A stretch of 64,000 nt of DNA from Pirellulaceae bacterium. Lineage in GTDB: Bacteria > Planctomycetota > Planctomycetia > Pirellulales > Pirellulaceae. Positions 25,137 to 33,261 of this stretch are shown here, piece after piece. Both the position numbers and the translations under genes were made by a program. The notes below the pieces were generated by a model that made no database searches, was not told the DNA's origin, and worked only from the letters and a program-made list of their open reading frames with translations. The first letter of the stretch is position 1. Each line of letters opens with the position of its first letter. Location of the stretch: contig JAQWSU010000056.1 in assembly GCA_029243025.1 (NCBI GenBank), forward strand, positions 174,334 through 238,333, read 5' to 3'.

Positions 25137-26363
25137 ATGAAGATCGCCACACTGGGCTACGACCACGATTTACGCGAATTGATTCGTTACGTAATGGCGA
25201 CAACAGAGCATACGGTTGTTGCCTGCTTTGATCCCGGAGCAGGTCGAGAGGAGCTCGCAGCCATCGCCCCCATGGCCGTGAACACCGACGAAAGCTGGGA
25301 AGCGCTGCTGACCGGCAGCGTCGCGGACATGGTCTGTGTTGCAGCTCGCCCCGAACAAACCCGACAAGCTGAGCAGCGAGATGAACAGCTGCGAAAACTT
25401 GTGCAGGGCCCATCGCCGCTGATCATCATCCCGCCCAGCTGTCAAATGATTGTTGGTTTTGAATTGGAAATGATTCGCCAAGATAGTGAATGCTTGATGA
25501 TTCCCTATCACCCGGTCCTTTACCATCCCGACTACCAACGGTTGCGCCAGATCGTAAACGGGGCAGAATCTTCGCCGCTGGGAAAAATCGAGCAGTTAGT
25601 TTGGGAAAGACAGGCCAACCATCGCGATCGTAGTAGCGTCCTGCACGCGTTTTCACGCGATGCCTGCGTCCTTCGCGATTTGCTCGTAAATGTCAGTCGT
25701 CTGGCTGCCATGGGTGGATCGGACGACGACAATGCCCTGGCAAACCTTGGCGTGCACCTAACGGGAGACTCGGATCGGCTCGCTCGCTGGTCAATTGGCC
25801 CGATCAGCCAAGCAGCAGGAGCAAAATTGACGGTCATCGGCTCTCAGCAAACAGCCTCGCTGATCATGCCGGAGAGAAGCTTTGACTTCGAGCTCCTGCT
25901 AGATGGCGTAAAACAACAAGCAGAAAGCGGATCTCCTCCGGCTCAACTCCTCAAAGTCGTCACGCAAGAAATTGAGAAATCGTCGTCAGGAACGAATAAC
26001 TGGGAACCTGTCTGCCGTGCCCTCGAATTGGAAGAGGCAGTCGAACGGAGTGCCCGCCGCGGACGCACCATCGAGTTACATAACGAGATGGTGACCGAGC
26101 GTGAAACGTTCAAGGGGATGATGGCGGCGGGTGGCTGCGGCCTCCTGCTTTGGGTGATGACGATGTTATTGATCGCCGGTATCGTGGAGGGGCTTCAGCT
26201 TCCAATACGAGACAGCTTTTTATGGAAATTATGGCCACTCATTCTCTTCGCCCCGCTGGGCATTTTCCTTTTTCTCCAGTTGTTTCAGCTAGCATTTGCC
26301 AATCGGAATCCGGAGCCGCAGGCGAAAGCTAGCACATCAACTCGGCGTGAAACGGCAGAATAA
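25137..26363 (+). CDS. Gfo/Idh-like protein with two C-terminal transmembrane helices
   Basis: A 408-residue protein I cannot name precisely. Residues 1-120 look like a Rossmann domain of the Gfo/Idh/MocA kind ('MKIATLGYDHDLRELIRYVM', 'EHTVVACFDPGAGREEL', 'SVADMVCVAARPEQ'). Then come 'PLIIIPPSC' and 'DSECLMIPYHPVLYHPDYQR', which recall the middle of such oxidoreductases. The usual 'EKP' motif is absent. The C-terminus has two hydrophobic helices, around 'GLLLWVMTMLLIAGIVEGL' and 'WPLILFAPLGIFLFLQLF', followed by a charged tail, so the protein is anchored in the membrane with the domain probably cytoplasmic. It lies about 230 bp before the HtrA gene on the same strand. Function unknown. Confidence 0.6.
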   Translation: MKIATLGYDHDLRELIRYVMATTEHTVVACFDPGAGREELAAIAPMAVNTDESWEALLTGSVADMVCVAARPEQTRQAEQRDEQLRKLVQGPSPLIIIPPSCQMIVGFELEMIRQDSECLMIPYHPVLYHPDYQRLRQIVNGAESSPLGKIEQLVWERQANHRDRSSVLHAFSRDACVLRDLLVNVSRLAAMGGSDDDNALANLGVHLTGDSDRLARWSIGPISQAAGAKLTVIGSQQTASLIMPERSFDFELLLDGVKQQAESGSPPAQLLKVVTQEIEKSSSGTNNWEPVCRALELEEAVERSARRGRTIELHNEMVTERETFKGMMAAGGCGLLLWVMTMLLIAGIVEGLQLPIRDSFLWKLWPLILFAPLGIFLFLQLFQLAFANRNPEPQAKASTSTRRETAE

Positions 26364-26595
26364 GCCGCGATTCGGGCCAATCCATCGGCCCGAACCGTCT
26401 GTCAGTCAAGCAGATCTTAGAACTCTGGCTGCGTGCGATGTTCAATTTGGGTCAACTGTACGGCGCCAGGCTCCGGAGTTGGAGCGGTGGAAACGGAATA
26501 TCCGAATAACAAGATCAGCCCCTACCGCGGAGAGCGTTCGGAATCCCCTCTGCAGCTCCACCGCAGCCTCCTTCCAACGATTGCCAAAGCACACG

Positions 26596-27960
26596 ATGAA
26601 GCACTCCCGACCAACTAGGCAATGCCCAGCAAGCTGTCTCCAAAAACTCGCCTTTGCGTTGATTTTTGTTGCGATATCGAGCAATCTCAGCAGTGCATCA
26701 TCGCTACGACGATCGGCAATTGTCCGAGCCGTTGCCCAAGCGCGACCGGCCGTCGTAAGCATCCATGGCCAAAAGACGATTTCCAACGACCAATACCGCA
26801 ACGCGGGTAGTCGTCGCGTCAATGGCATGGGTACAGGTGTGATCATCGATGGACGTGGCTACATCGTGACCAACCATCACGTGGTTGAGAGCGTCGGCGA
26901 AATCAAGGTCAATTTGGACAATGGCAAAGCGTATGTCGCTCGTTTAGTCGCCCACGATCCGTTCACCGATTTAGCGATCATCAAGATTCCAACTCGCGAC
27001 AAGCTCGATCTGATCAACATTGGCAATTCACAAGATTTGATGACCGGTGAAGAGGTGATCGCGGTGGGCAATGCTTACGGTTACGAACAGACCGTGACTC
27101 GCGGAATCGTCAGCGCCTTGCATCGGACCGTCAAAGTCAACGACGAACAGAAGTACTATGACTTGATTCAAACGGACGCTAGTATCAATCCGGGCAACTC
27201 GGGCGGTCCGCTACTCAACGTGGATGGCGAAATGATCGGTATCAATGTAGCGGTGCGTGTCGGCGCTCAGGGCATTGGATTTGCCATTCCCGTCGACAAA
27301 GCGATGGAAGTCGCGGCTCAGTTATTGAGCAAAGAACGAGCCGGCATTTGGCATGGGGTGATTACCGACCGCAAGGGGCCGGAGCGAAACCAAGGATTGG
27401 TCGCCGCGAGGATTCAACAAAGCAGTCCGGCCGCCACGGCCGGCATTCGCCCCGGCGACGTGATTTCAAGGGTGAACAACATCAAGATTGCGAGAGCCTT
27501 GGATCTAGAGCGGGCGTTGATCGGCATGCGTGTAGGCCAAGAGACATCAGTCCTGGTTCAACGTCAGGGCACGGAGATTCCAATGCAGCTGACATTGGCG
27601 AGTGTTTCCAGTTCCAAGCGTCAAAAGCTCCAGTCAGCCACGTCGGTATTCGACACGGCTTGGAGCACATTTGGCATGCAATTAACGGAAATCCCAGCCA
27701 AGGATTTCCACAGTAGCTCGGACCAATTCAAAGGCGGACTGCGAATTGTGACGGTACGTGCCGCAAGTCCAGCCGCTCGCCAAGGCGTACGTTCGGGGGA
27801 TATCCTGGTTGGTTTGCACAAGTGGGAAACATCATCTGCTGCCGATTTGGCATACATCCTCAAACAGCCCAACGTCAGCAAGAATCAGTCAGTCAAGTTC
27901 TTCATCATGCGTGGCAACGAGACACTCTTCGGCCATCTGCCTGTTACGCATCGCCGTTAA
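26596..27960 (+). CDS. Trypsin-like serine protease with PDZ domains (HtrA/DegP family)
   Basis: A 454-residue periplasmic protease. A signal sequence ('KLAFALIFVAISSNLSSAS') is followed by the protease domain with the catalytic triad in 'GYIVTNHHVVESVG' (His), 'DPFTDLAIIKIP' (Asp) and 'NPGNSGGPLLNVDGEMIGI' (Ser). Two PDZ domains follow. The first contains 'ARIQQSSPAATAGIRPGDVI', the second 'TVRAASPAARQGVRSGDIL'. HtrA proteins degrade or refold misfolded envelope proteins. ATG 26596 is chosen because it gives the signal peptide directly; the frame stays open upstream to 26296 into the preceding gene without similarity. About 75 bp separate it from thiL downstream. Confidence 0.93.
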   Translation: MKHSRPTRQCPASCLQKLAFALIFVAISSNLSSASSLRRSAIVRAVAQARPAVVSIHGQKTISNDQYRNAGSRRVNGMGTGVIIDGRGYIVTNHHVVESVGEIKVNLDNGKAYVARLVAHDPFTDLAIIKIPTRDKLDLINIGNSQDLMTGEEVIAVGNAYGYEQTVTRGIVSALHRTVKVNDEQKYYDLIQTDASINPGNSGGPLLNVDGEMIGINVAVRVGAQGIGFAIPVDKAMEVAAQLLSKERAGIWHGVITDRKGPERNQGLVAARIQQSSPAATAGIRPGDVISRVNNIKIARALDLERALIGMRVGQETSVLVQRQGTEIPMQLTLASVSSSKRQKLQSATSVFDTAWSTFGMQLTEIPAKDFHSSSDQFKGGLRIVTVRAASPAARQGVRSGDILVGLHKWETSSAADLAYILKQPNVSKNQSVKFFIMRGNETLFGHLPVTHRR

Positions 27961-28036
27961 AAGGGATCATCCGGGTGCCTTGTGAACCGGGTGCCAGCCT
28001 GACCATAATGAAGCTTTCGATCCTTCGCGCGAGCAG

Positions 28037-28951
28037 ATGTGGAAAATGGAAGCAGAGTTTGTTGCCTGGCTCCGCCAGCGTCTTGCAACCCAACCGACGA
28101 CTCCCTTGGGCTTGAGCGACGATGCTGCCTTGCTTCCAGTCGCGGGTGACTGCGTGATCACCTCGGATTTGCTATGCGATGGTGTCCACTTTGAAATGAA
28201 AGACACCGATTTTCGGCGCATCGGTCACAAGGCCCTGGCGGTTAACCTGAGTGATTTGGCCGCGATGGCGGTCACTCCTCAGGCTGCCTTTGTCTCCCTG
28301 CTCTTGCCGCATGAAACAACCCTGCAAATGATTCAGGAAATCTACGAAGGCATGCTTGCCTTGGCGGAACGATACGATCTGGCGATCGCAGGTGGCGATA
28401 CAAATCGTTGGCACGGCGCGTTGGCAATTTCGATTACGGCAACAGGAATACCGACCGAGGCGGGAGCGTTAACTCGTAGTCGAGCCCAGGTCGGGGACGC
28501 AATCATGGTGACCGGTCAACTCGGCGGCAGCCGCCTTGGTCACCACCTCGACTTTGAACCGCGTGTCAGCGAAGCTTCCCTCCTGCATCAAACCTACGGC
28601 CTGCACGCTGGAATGGACATCAGTGACGGATTGACTCTTGATCTTTCTCGGCTTTGCGAGGCCAGTCGAGTCGGCGCGGAATTAGTGCTCGACAGGATTC
28701 CAATCTCTGAGTCAGCCGTTCAACTTAGTCGACAAACGGAAAATTCCAGTCTGAGTCATGCCTTAGCCGACGGAGAGGATTTTGAGCTCCTGTTCACCCT
28801 GGATACAAAACAAGCCCAGCGAGTCACAGCAGCCCAACCGCTTGCGATATCGGTCACCCAAATTGGCACCGTGATCGCAGAGACGGGACTCTGGCACCGT
28901 GACGAACAAGGCATCCGACAACCGCTCCAACCCAAGGGCTATCTCCACTAG
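28037..28951 (+). CDS. thiL: Thiamine-monophosphate kinase
   Basis: ThiL phosphorylates thiamine monophosphate to the active cofactor thiamine diphosphate. The N-terminal 'LSDDAALLP' and 'VITSDLLCDGVHF' are the ATP/Mg binding region. 'GHKALAVNLSDLAAMAVTP' is the family signature. 'AIAGGDTNRW' and 'AGMDISDGLTLDLSRLCEA' are further Mg/substrate motifs, and 'LADGEDFELLFTL' is the late conserved block. Length (304 aa) is slightly under the ~325 typical. A second ATG at 28046 is in frame and equally plausible. It is followed after 28 bp by tsaE, so the two are probably co-transcribed. Confidence 0.94.
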   Translation: MWKMEAEFVAWLRQRLATQPTTPLGLSDDAALLPVAGDCVITSDLLCDGVHFEMKDTDFRRIGHKALAVNLSDLAAMAVTPQAAFVSLLLPHETTLQMIQEIYEGMLALAERYDLAIAGGDTNRWHGALAISITATGIPTEAGALTRSRAQVGDAIMVTGQLGGSRLGHHLDFEPRVSEASLLHQTYGLHAGMDISDGLTLDLSRLCEASRVGAELVLDRIPISESAVQLSRQTENSSLSHALADGEDFELLFTLDTKQAQRVTAAQPLAISVTQIGTVIAETGLWHRDEQGIRQPLQPKGYLH

Positions 28952-28979
28952 ACCTCTACTCGCAACCACGAACAGCGTC

Positions 28980-29453
28980 ATGCAATCATTTTGTTACCTC
29001 GCCAATAATGAAGCCGACACGTCCCAATTAGGCGCGAACTTGACCGATCAATTACCCGTCACGGCAATGATTGGTCTGTGCGGAACACTCGGCGCCGGCA
29101 AAACACGGTTGGTCAAAGCGATCGCCGAAGCGTATGGCGTTCCCGCTGAAACCGTGGTAAGCCCTACTTTCACTCTCTGCAATGAATACACCGGGCGTCG
29201 TCCGATTTTCCACTTCGACATGTATCGCATTGCCGATGAAGATGAGTTACACGAAATTGGATTCGATGAATACCTGCAGCGACCTGGCCTGACCATCGTT
29301 GAATGGGCGGATCGTTTTGCCGAGGCGATGCCAGTGGACAAACTCACCATCAGCCTGGACGTTCTTTCAGAAACCACACGGCAAATCACATTGACAGCCG
29401 AAACGGCGACCTATGAAAACCTGCTAGAAGCACTCGCCTTGAAGCTCAGCTAG
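28980..29453 (+). CDS. tsaE: tRNA threonylcarbamoyladenosine biosynthesis ATPase TsaE
   Basis: TsaE is the ATPase of the TsaBDE complex that makes t6A at position 37 of ANN-decoding tRNAs. The Walker A is 'LCGTLGAGKTRLVKAIAEA'. 'VVSPTFTLCNEYTG' and 'FHFDMYRIADEDELHEIGFD' are the family motifs around the switch and Walker B-like region, followed by 'LTIVEWADRF'. 157 residues is the usual length. ATG 28980 is used because the standard N-terminus begins there; the frame extends upstream into thiL to 28899. A strong stem-loop lies just after the stop. Confidence 0.94.
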   Translation: MQSFCYLANNEADTSQLGANLTDQLPVTAMIGLCGTLGAGKTRLVKAIAEAYGVPAETVVSPTFTLCNEYTGRRPIFHFDMYRIADEDELHEIGFDEYLQRPGLTIVEWADRFAEAMPVDKLTISLDVLSETTRQITLTAETATYENLLEALALKLS

Positions 29454-29458
29454 TCACC

Positions 29459-29480
29459 TGTCCTGATCTCCATCAGGACA
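29459..29480 (+). terminator. Stem-loop after tsaE
   Basis: A perfect 9-bp stem, TGTCCTGAT with ATCAGGACA, and a 4-nt loop (CTCC) start 5 nt after the tsaE stop codon. No T-run follows, so it may be a 3'-end stabiliser or a Rho-linked terminator rather than a classical intrinsic terminator. Confidence 0.55.
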
Positions 29481-29721
29481 CTCAAGCTCTCACCTCCTCG
29501 GAATCGGGGCACGGATCAACGTTACCCGTCCAATTCCACCTCATGCATCAACGTGATTCGTCGCGCTGCACGGATGTCGCGACACCAGGCTTTGTTTTCA
29601 GAAATCGAGTTCGTTTGCAGAAGACTCGAATGCGTTCAGAATCCGACAGCCAACCAGCTGCCGTGGCACCGGCCGTGGCACCGGCCGAACGGTTTAACGC
29701 CTCGTGTCCGTCCGCGAGCGA

Positions 29722-30402
29722 TCAAGCGTTCTCCAACACCCATTGTACAGCATGCCGCATCAACTCTGCAGAACTGGAAATCTTCATTTTTGCCCGAATG
29801 TGATCACGGTGGGTTTCGATCGTCTTGACACTCAGATGCAGCCGATTGGCAACTTCGCGGGTCGTGAGTCCTCGACCGATCAAGGTGAAGACCTCCAACT
29901 CTCGATCCGAAAGAGTTTCAACGGGGGACTGTTGACTTGAATCGCCACCATCGATCAGGTCATTCAACAAACGATCTTTCATTGCAGCGCTCAAGAAAAC
30001 ATTCCCGTCAAGCACCTGCCTTATCGCCTCAATGACGTTTTCGGGAGCTTCCTCCTTGTTGACATAGCCTCGGGCACCGGCGCGGAGTGCACGTTCGGCG
30101 TAGAGCGTTTCGTCATGCATCGATGAAACCAGCATTTTGACTTCTGGTTGTCGGGCTCGGATCCGTTTGATGAGTTCGACACCGTTTATGCCCTTCAAGC
30201 CAATATCGATCACCATCAGGTCAGGCCGAATTTCCCCCACGACGGATAGGGCATCCTCACCGCTAGCAGCTTCCGCGCAGACAACAAGATCAGATTCGAC
30301 ATTGATCAATTGACTCAACCCGTGCCGGACGAGAGGGTGGTCATCCACCAGCATAATTCGACGCTTTTGCTTCTCAGTTGCCACTTTTCGCGGAACCCTC
30401 AT
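29722..30402 (-). CDS. NarL/FixJ-type response regulator with LuxR DNA-binding domain
   Basis: A 226-residue transcription regulator. The receiver domain contains 'RRIMLVDDHPLVRHGLSQL' (acidic pocket), 'DLMVIDIGLKGINGVEL' (phospho-acceptor Asp), 'VKMLVSSMHDE' (Thr/Ser position) and 'GYVNKEEAPENV' (Lys). The C-terminal HTH reads 'LSDRELEVFTLIGRGLTTRE' and 'VANRLHLSVKTIETHRDHIR', the LuxR/NarL recognition helix. The start overlaps the sensor kinase gene by 29 bp, so the two are translationally coupled. An internal start at the Met before 'LVDDHP' is possible. Target genes are unknown. Confidence 0.94.
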   Translation of the reverse strand: MRVPRKVATEKQKRRIMLVDDHPLVRHGLSQLINVESDLVVCAEAASGEDALSVVGEIRPDLMVIDIGLKGINGVELIKRIRARQPEVKMLVSSMHDETLYAERALRAGARGYVNKEEAPENVIEAIRQVLDGNVFLSAAMKDRLLNDLIDGGDSSQQSPVETLSDRELEVFTLIGRGLTTREVANRLHLSVKTIETHRDHIRAKMKISSSAELMRHAVQWVLENA

Positions 30403-32161
30403 CGGGAGTTAGGCGCACCACACACGCAATCTCAGTACCAAAACGAGACGACGACTTCACCTCGAGATCCGCGCCGATCACATTCGCTCGGTAACGCATG
30501 ATCGCAAGCCCCATGCTGGTCTGGCGACGAGTGTCGTGGGAGATCCCGCTGCCAGTATCATGAACTCGCAGCAAAATCATACCTTCGTGGCCAATTAATG
30601 ACACATCAATCCGCCCGGCTCCAGAGTGTTTGACGGCATTATTGACGGCTTCTTGAGCAATCCGATACAGCTGGGTGGCGATGGAATTGTCCGGAATCCG
30701 CACTTCAAAAGCGGCGGTAAAGCGACAGACGATTCCTGATCGATGAAATGTTTGTTCCGTCAACTGTTCTAAAGCCACCATCAATCCATGCTCATCCAAA
30801 TCGACCGGAGCGAAACCTCGCACAAGCCTCCTCACCTCGCGAATCGAACTCTGGATCCCCTCTGCAATCGCCCCTGCATCGGCAACCTCAGGCAACTCTT
30901 GATCAGCGAGTCGTCGCTCGAGACTTTTGGCCAAGAAACTCAAACCCGTCAATTGCTGGCCTAATTCGTCATGTATTTCATGCCCAATTCGTTGCTGTTC
31001 ACGCGCACCAACGTCCGCAACCTGTTTTTCAAGCATCTTGCGTTCGGTAATATCCTGTGCGATTCCAACAACGCGGAACACCTGCTGATCTTGATCTAGA
31101 ATCGGGACGCCATGATCGTGGACCCAGCAAACTCTTCCATCAGGTCGCACCACGCGATATTCAACATCATAGGTGCCGCCCTTGGTAGATTGGAGAAATT
31201 CTCGTTGTACACGTGCACGATCGGCCTCATGAATCGCTTCGAACCAGAGATTCGGATTTTCGTACAACTGCGCCCTGGGTCGCCCCCAAATCCGTTCGTA
31301 AGCAATACTCACATACAACGATTTAAAACTATCCACTTCGGTCACCCAGAAACAATCAGGAATATTCTCAGCCAGCTGCCGAAATCGTTCCTCGCTCTCA
31401 GATAAGGCTGCCTCGACCTGCTTTCGCAACGTGATATCTGTCGCAATTCCAGCAATGGCATACGGGCGTCCCAATTCGTTCATGAGCGGAAACTTTAGCG
31501 AAATGTAGGTTCGAACCTCATCGCCATGTAGAACGGTTTCCTCAAAGGTGATCGGACAGTTTTGCTCCACTACTTGCCGATCATTTTCTCGGAAATTGCG
31601 TGCAATTTGCTCCGGAAAGAGTTCGAAATCCGTCTCCCCTTGAACACGCGCCAGCGTCAGGTTGAACAACTCCTCAAAACGACGATTGATCAGCAGATAA
31701 CGACCCGCTAAATCTTTAATACAAATGATGGCGGACGCGTGATCCAAAATCGATTGAAATTGATGACGACTCTCATTCAGTTCCCGTTCCGCCTGCTTGC
31801 GTTGCGAGATATTGAGCCAGGTGCAATTTACATAAGTCAGATCACCGCGTGCGTTGCGAACCGCAGAAGCTCGTTGCCGCACATCAACGATCGTCTGATC
31901 TTTGCATTGCACTCGCAAATCATGCTCAATAAAACCCTGCCCTTCCATGAGTTCCCGAAAGTTCTGTTTTATCAATCGGGCCGATTCACCGACACAAAAG
32001 TCGGCAACTTCCCTCCCTAACAACTCCTGCTGGTCGTAGCCCAAGGAGCGCACAACCTGCTGATTGCAAGCGGTGATTTTTTCCGACACGGGATCAATCG
32101 AAAGAATCATCACCGCAGCAAGATCGAAAAGTTCGCGATAGTTTGCCTCCGGCAAATCCAT
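30374..32161 (-). CDS. PAS-domain sensor histidine kinase (NarX/HisKA_3 type)
   Basis: A 595-residue kinase without obvious transmembrane segments, so probably a cytoplasmic sensor. At least three PAS/PAC units are visible: 'YRELFDLAAVMILSIDPVS', 'HASAIICIKDLAGRYLLIN' and 'ENIPDCFWVTEVDSFKSL', each followed by a PAC block such as 'AGIATDITLRKQ' and 'VGIAQDITERK'. The dimerisation/phospho-acceptor helix is 'EQQRIGHEIHDELGQQLTG' (His in GHEIHDELGQ). The ATPase has 'EAVNNAVKHSGAGRIDVSL' and 'VHDTGSGISHDT'. This kinase family pairs with LuxR-type regulators, as encoded next. ATG 32161 is chosen because AAGGGG is 6 nt upstream; the frame stays open to 32224. Confidence 0.93.
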   Translation of the reverse strand: MDLPEANYRELFDLAAVMILSIDPVSEKITACNQQVVRSLGYDQQELLGREVADFCVGESARLIKQNFRELMEGQGFIEHDLRVQCKDQTIVDVRQRASAVRNARGDLTYVNCTWLNISQRKQAERELNESRHQFQSILDHASAIICIKDLAGRYLLINRRFEELFNLTLARVQGETDFELFPEQIARNFRENDRQVVEQNCPITFEETVLHGDEVRTYISLKFPLMNELGRPYAIAGIATDITLRKQVEAALSESEERFRQLAENIPDCFWVTEVDSFKSLYVSIAYERIWGRPRAQLYENPNLWFEAIHEADRARVQREFLQSTKGGTYDVEYRVVRPDGRVCWVHDHGVPILDQDQQVFRVVGIAQDITERKMLEKQVADVGAREQQRIGHEIHDELGQQLTGLSFLAKSLERRLADQELPEVADAGAIAEGIQSSIREVRRLVRGFAPVDLDEHGLMVALEQLTEQTFHRSGIVCRFTAAFEVRIPDNSIATQLYRIAQEAVNNAVKHSGAGRIDVSLIGHEGMILLRVHDTGSGISHDTRRQTSMGLAIMRYRANVIGADLEVKSSSRFGTEIACVVRLTPDEGSAKSGN

Positions 32162-32435
32162 AACCGCCCCTTTGTCAAGCGAAAACACGGTGGTGCAAAA
32201 TCGGCCGATCCGGATTACGGACAAACCAATCCCGATTATTGCCTGATGTTGATTTCCTCATCTCCTGCCAGCCGATCTCGCCTCGACAGGCGAAAAAAAC
32301 CGCCGTGGCGCTTTCCCCCACAAATGAGGTCAGGGGTTCCCCCAGTTCATTGCAAGTGTATCCCTGATTCTCAAGTTGATGATTTAGGCCCCATAATTTT
32401 CACAGACGACTGGATATTTTGAAAGGGAGCTTGTC

Positions 32436-32912
32436 ATGCTCACGCGAACGAGAACCATCACGGTCAATGCAGCCTTCTTGCACGACTTGAAGGAAGATAA
32501 CATCCACCTCCGTGAATTACTGATCGCCTTAAATCAGGCTCTCGCGCAGCCGATGCATCGGCCAGTCCAACCAGCCATCTTGGCAGAACTCTTAGGCCGC
32601 CTTCGAGATCAATTAGCGACGCACTTTGCCCTGGAAGAATTCTTTGGATATTTTAACGATGCCGTCAACGTCGCACCTCGACTCAGCGTCCAAGCCGATA
32701 TTTTACGCAGCCAACATGTAGCTCTCTTTTCCGAAATCTGCGATCTGGTCGACGATGCTGAAAGTCTTTTGTATCAAGAGTCCCGAATCATCGGCGTTGA
32801 TGATGTCGCCCAACGTTACCAATTATTCAACAAGCATCTGCGATCACACGAGACGTGTGAAAACGAACTGATCTTGAACGCGCTTAACGACGACATGGGC
32901 GGCGGTGACTAA
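32436..32912 (+). CDS. Hemerythrin-like (HHE) domain protein
   Basis: A 158-residue four-helix protein with the spacing of metal-binding residues typical of hemerythrin HHE domains: 'DLKEDNIHLRELLIALN' (His in helix A), 'HFALEEFFGYFNDA' (H..E in helix B), 'LRSQHVALFSEICDL' (helix C) and 'FNKHLRSHETCENELIL' (H...H...E in helix D). Such proteins bind a di-iron centre and sense or carry oxygen, or respond to nitrosative stress. The function here is inferred only. GAAAGGGAG lies 7 nt before the ATG. The gene is flanked by a divergent sensor kinase 274 bp upstream, which may be chance. Confidence 0.85.
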   Translation: MLTRTRTITVNAAFLHDLKEDNIHLRELLIALNQALAQPMHRPVQPAILAELLGRLRDQLATHFALEEFFGYFNDAVNVAPRLSVQADILRSQHVALFSEICDLVDDAESLLYQESRIIGVDDVAQRYQLFNKHLRSHETCENELILNALNDDMGGGD

Positions 32913-33224
32913 GCTGCCCAGTCGATTGCAACAGTCGATTGCAACAGTCGATTGGTTCCACAACCAGCCGCCAACAATCATCCCCACGATGATTGAGACG
33001 GGAAATTGCGATCCGACAAATTGCTCCCAATCGAAATCCTCGGCGGATCCCATCCAAACTTCACAGGCGAGAGCTTCACGCGTCTCGGTAAACAAAAACC
33101 ACTCGATCCGGGCCTCACCCGACCGTTGTCATGGAGGCTGGAAACCGATCGTAACTCGCAGAAGTTTTCCAACTGTTCCATTCGGTGGAAGGACGCATCT
33201 TGTCCCGATGCCGATCGTTTGCAT
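32844..33224 (-). pseudogene. Possible broken small ORF with in-frame TGA
   Basis: From ATG 33224 the minus strand reads 'TRCVLPPNGTVGKLLRVT' and 'IGFQPP', hits TGA at 33131-33129, and continues in the same frame as 'QRSGEARIEWFLFTETRE', 'ALACEVWMGSAEDFDWEQF' and 'VSIIVGMIVGGWLWNQ'. The composition is protein-like and ends in a hydrophobic segment, but no family is recognised. The tail overlaps the hemerythrin gene on the other strand, so its true end is uncertain. It could be chance. Confidence 0.25.
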
Positions 33225-33261
33225 CTACCGATGTGATCCAGCTTGCATCTGGAGTCGATTC
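32913..33261. other. Intergenic region between hemerythrin and FG-GAP genes
   Basis: About 350 bp between convergent genes. It contains the 13-bp tandem repeat and the possible broken ORF listed separately. No terminator hairpin with a T-run is seen. Confidence 0.4.
32919..32954. repeat. 13-bp tandem repeat after the hemerythrin gene
   Basis: CAGTCGATTGCAA is repeated at 32919-32931 and 32932-32944, with a partial third copy at 32945-32954. It begins 7 nt after the hemerythrin stop codon. Function unknown; it may simply be a slippage product. Confidence 0.7.
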
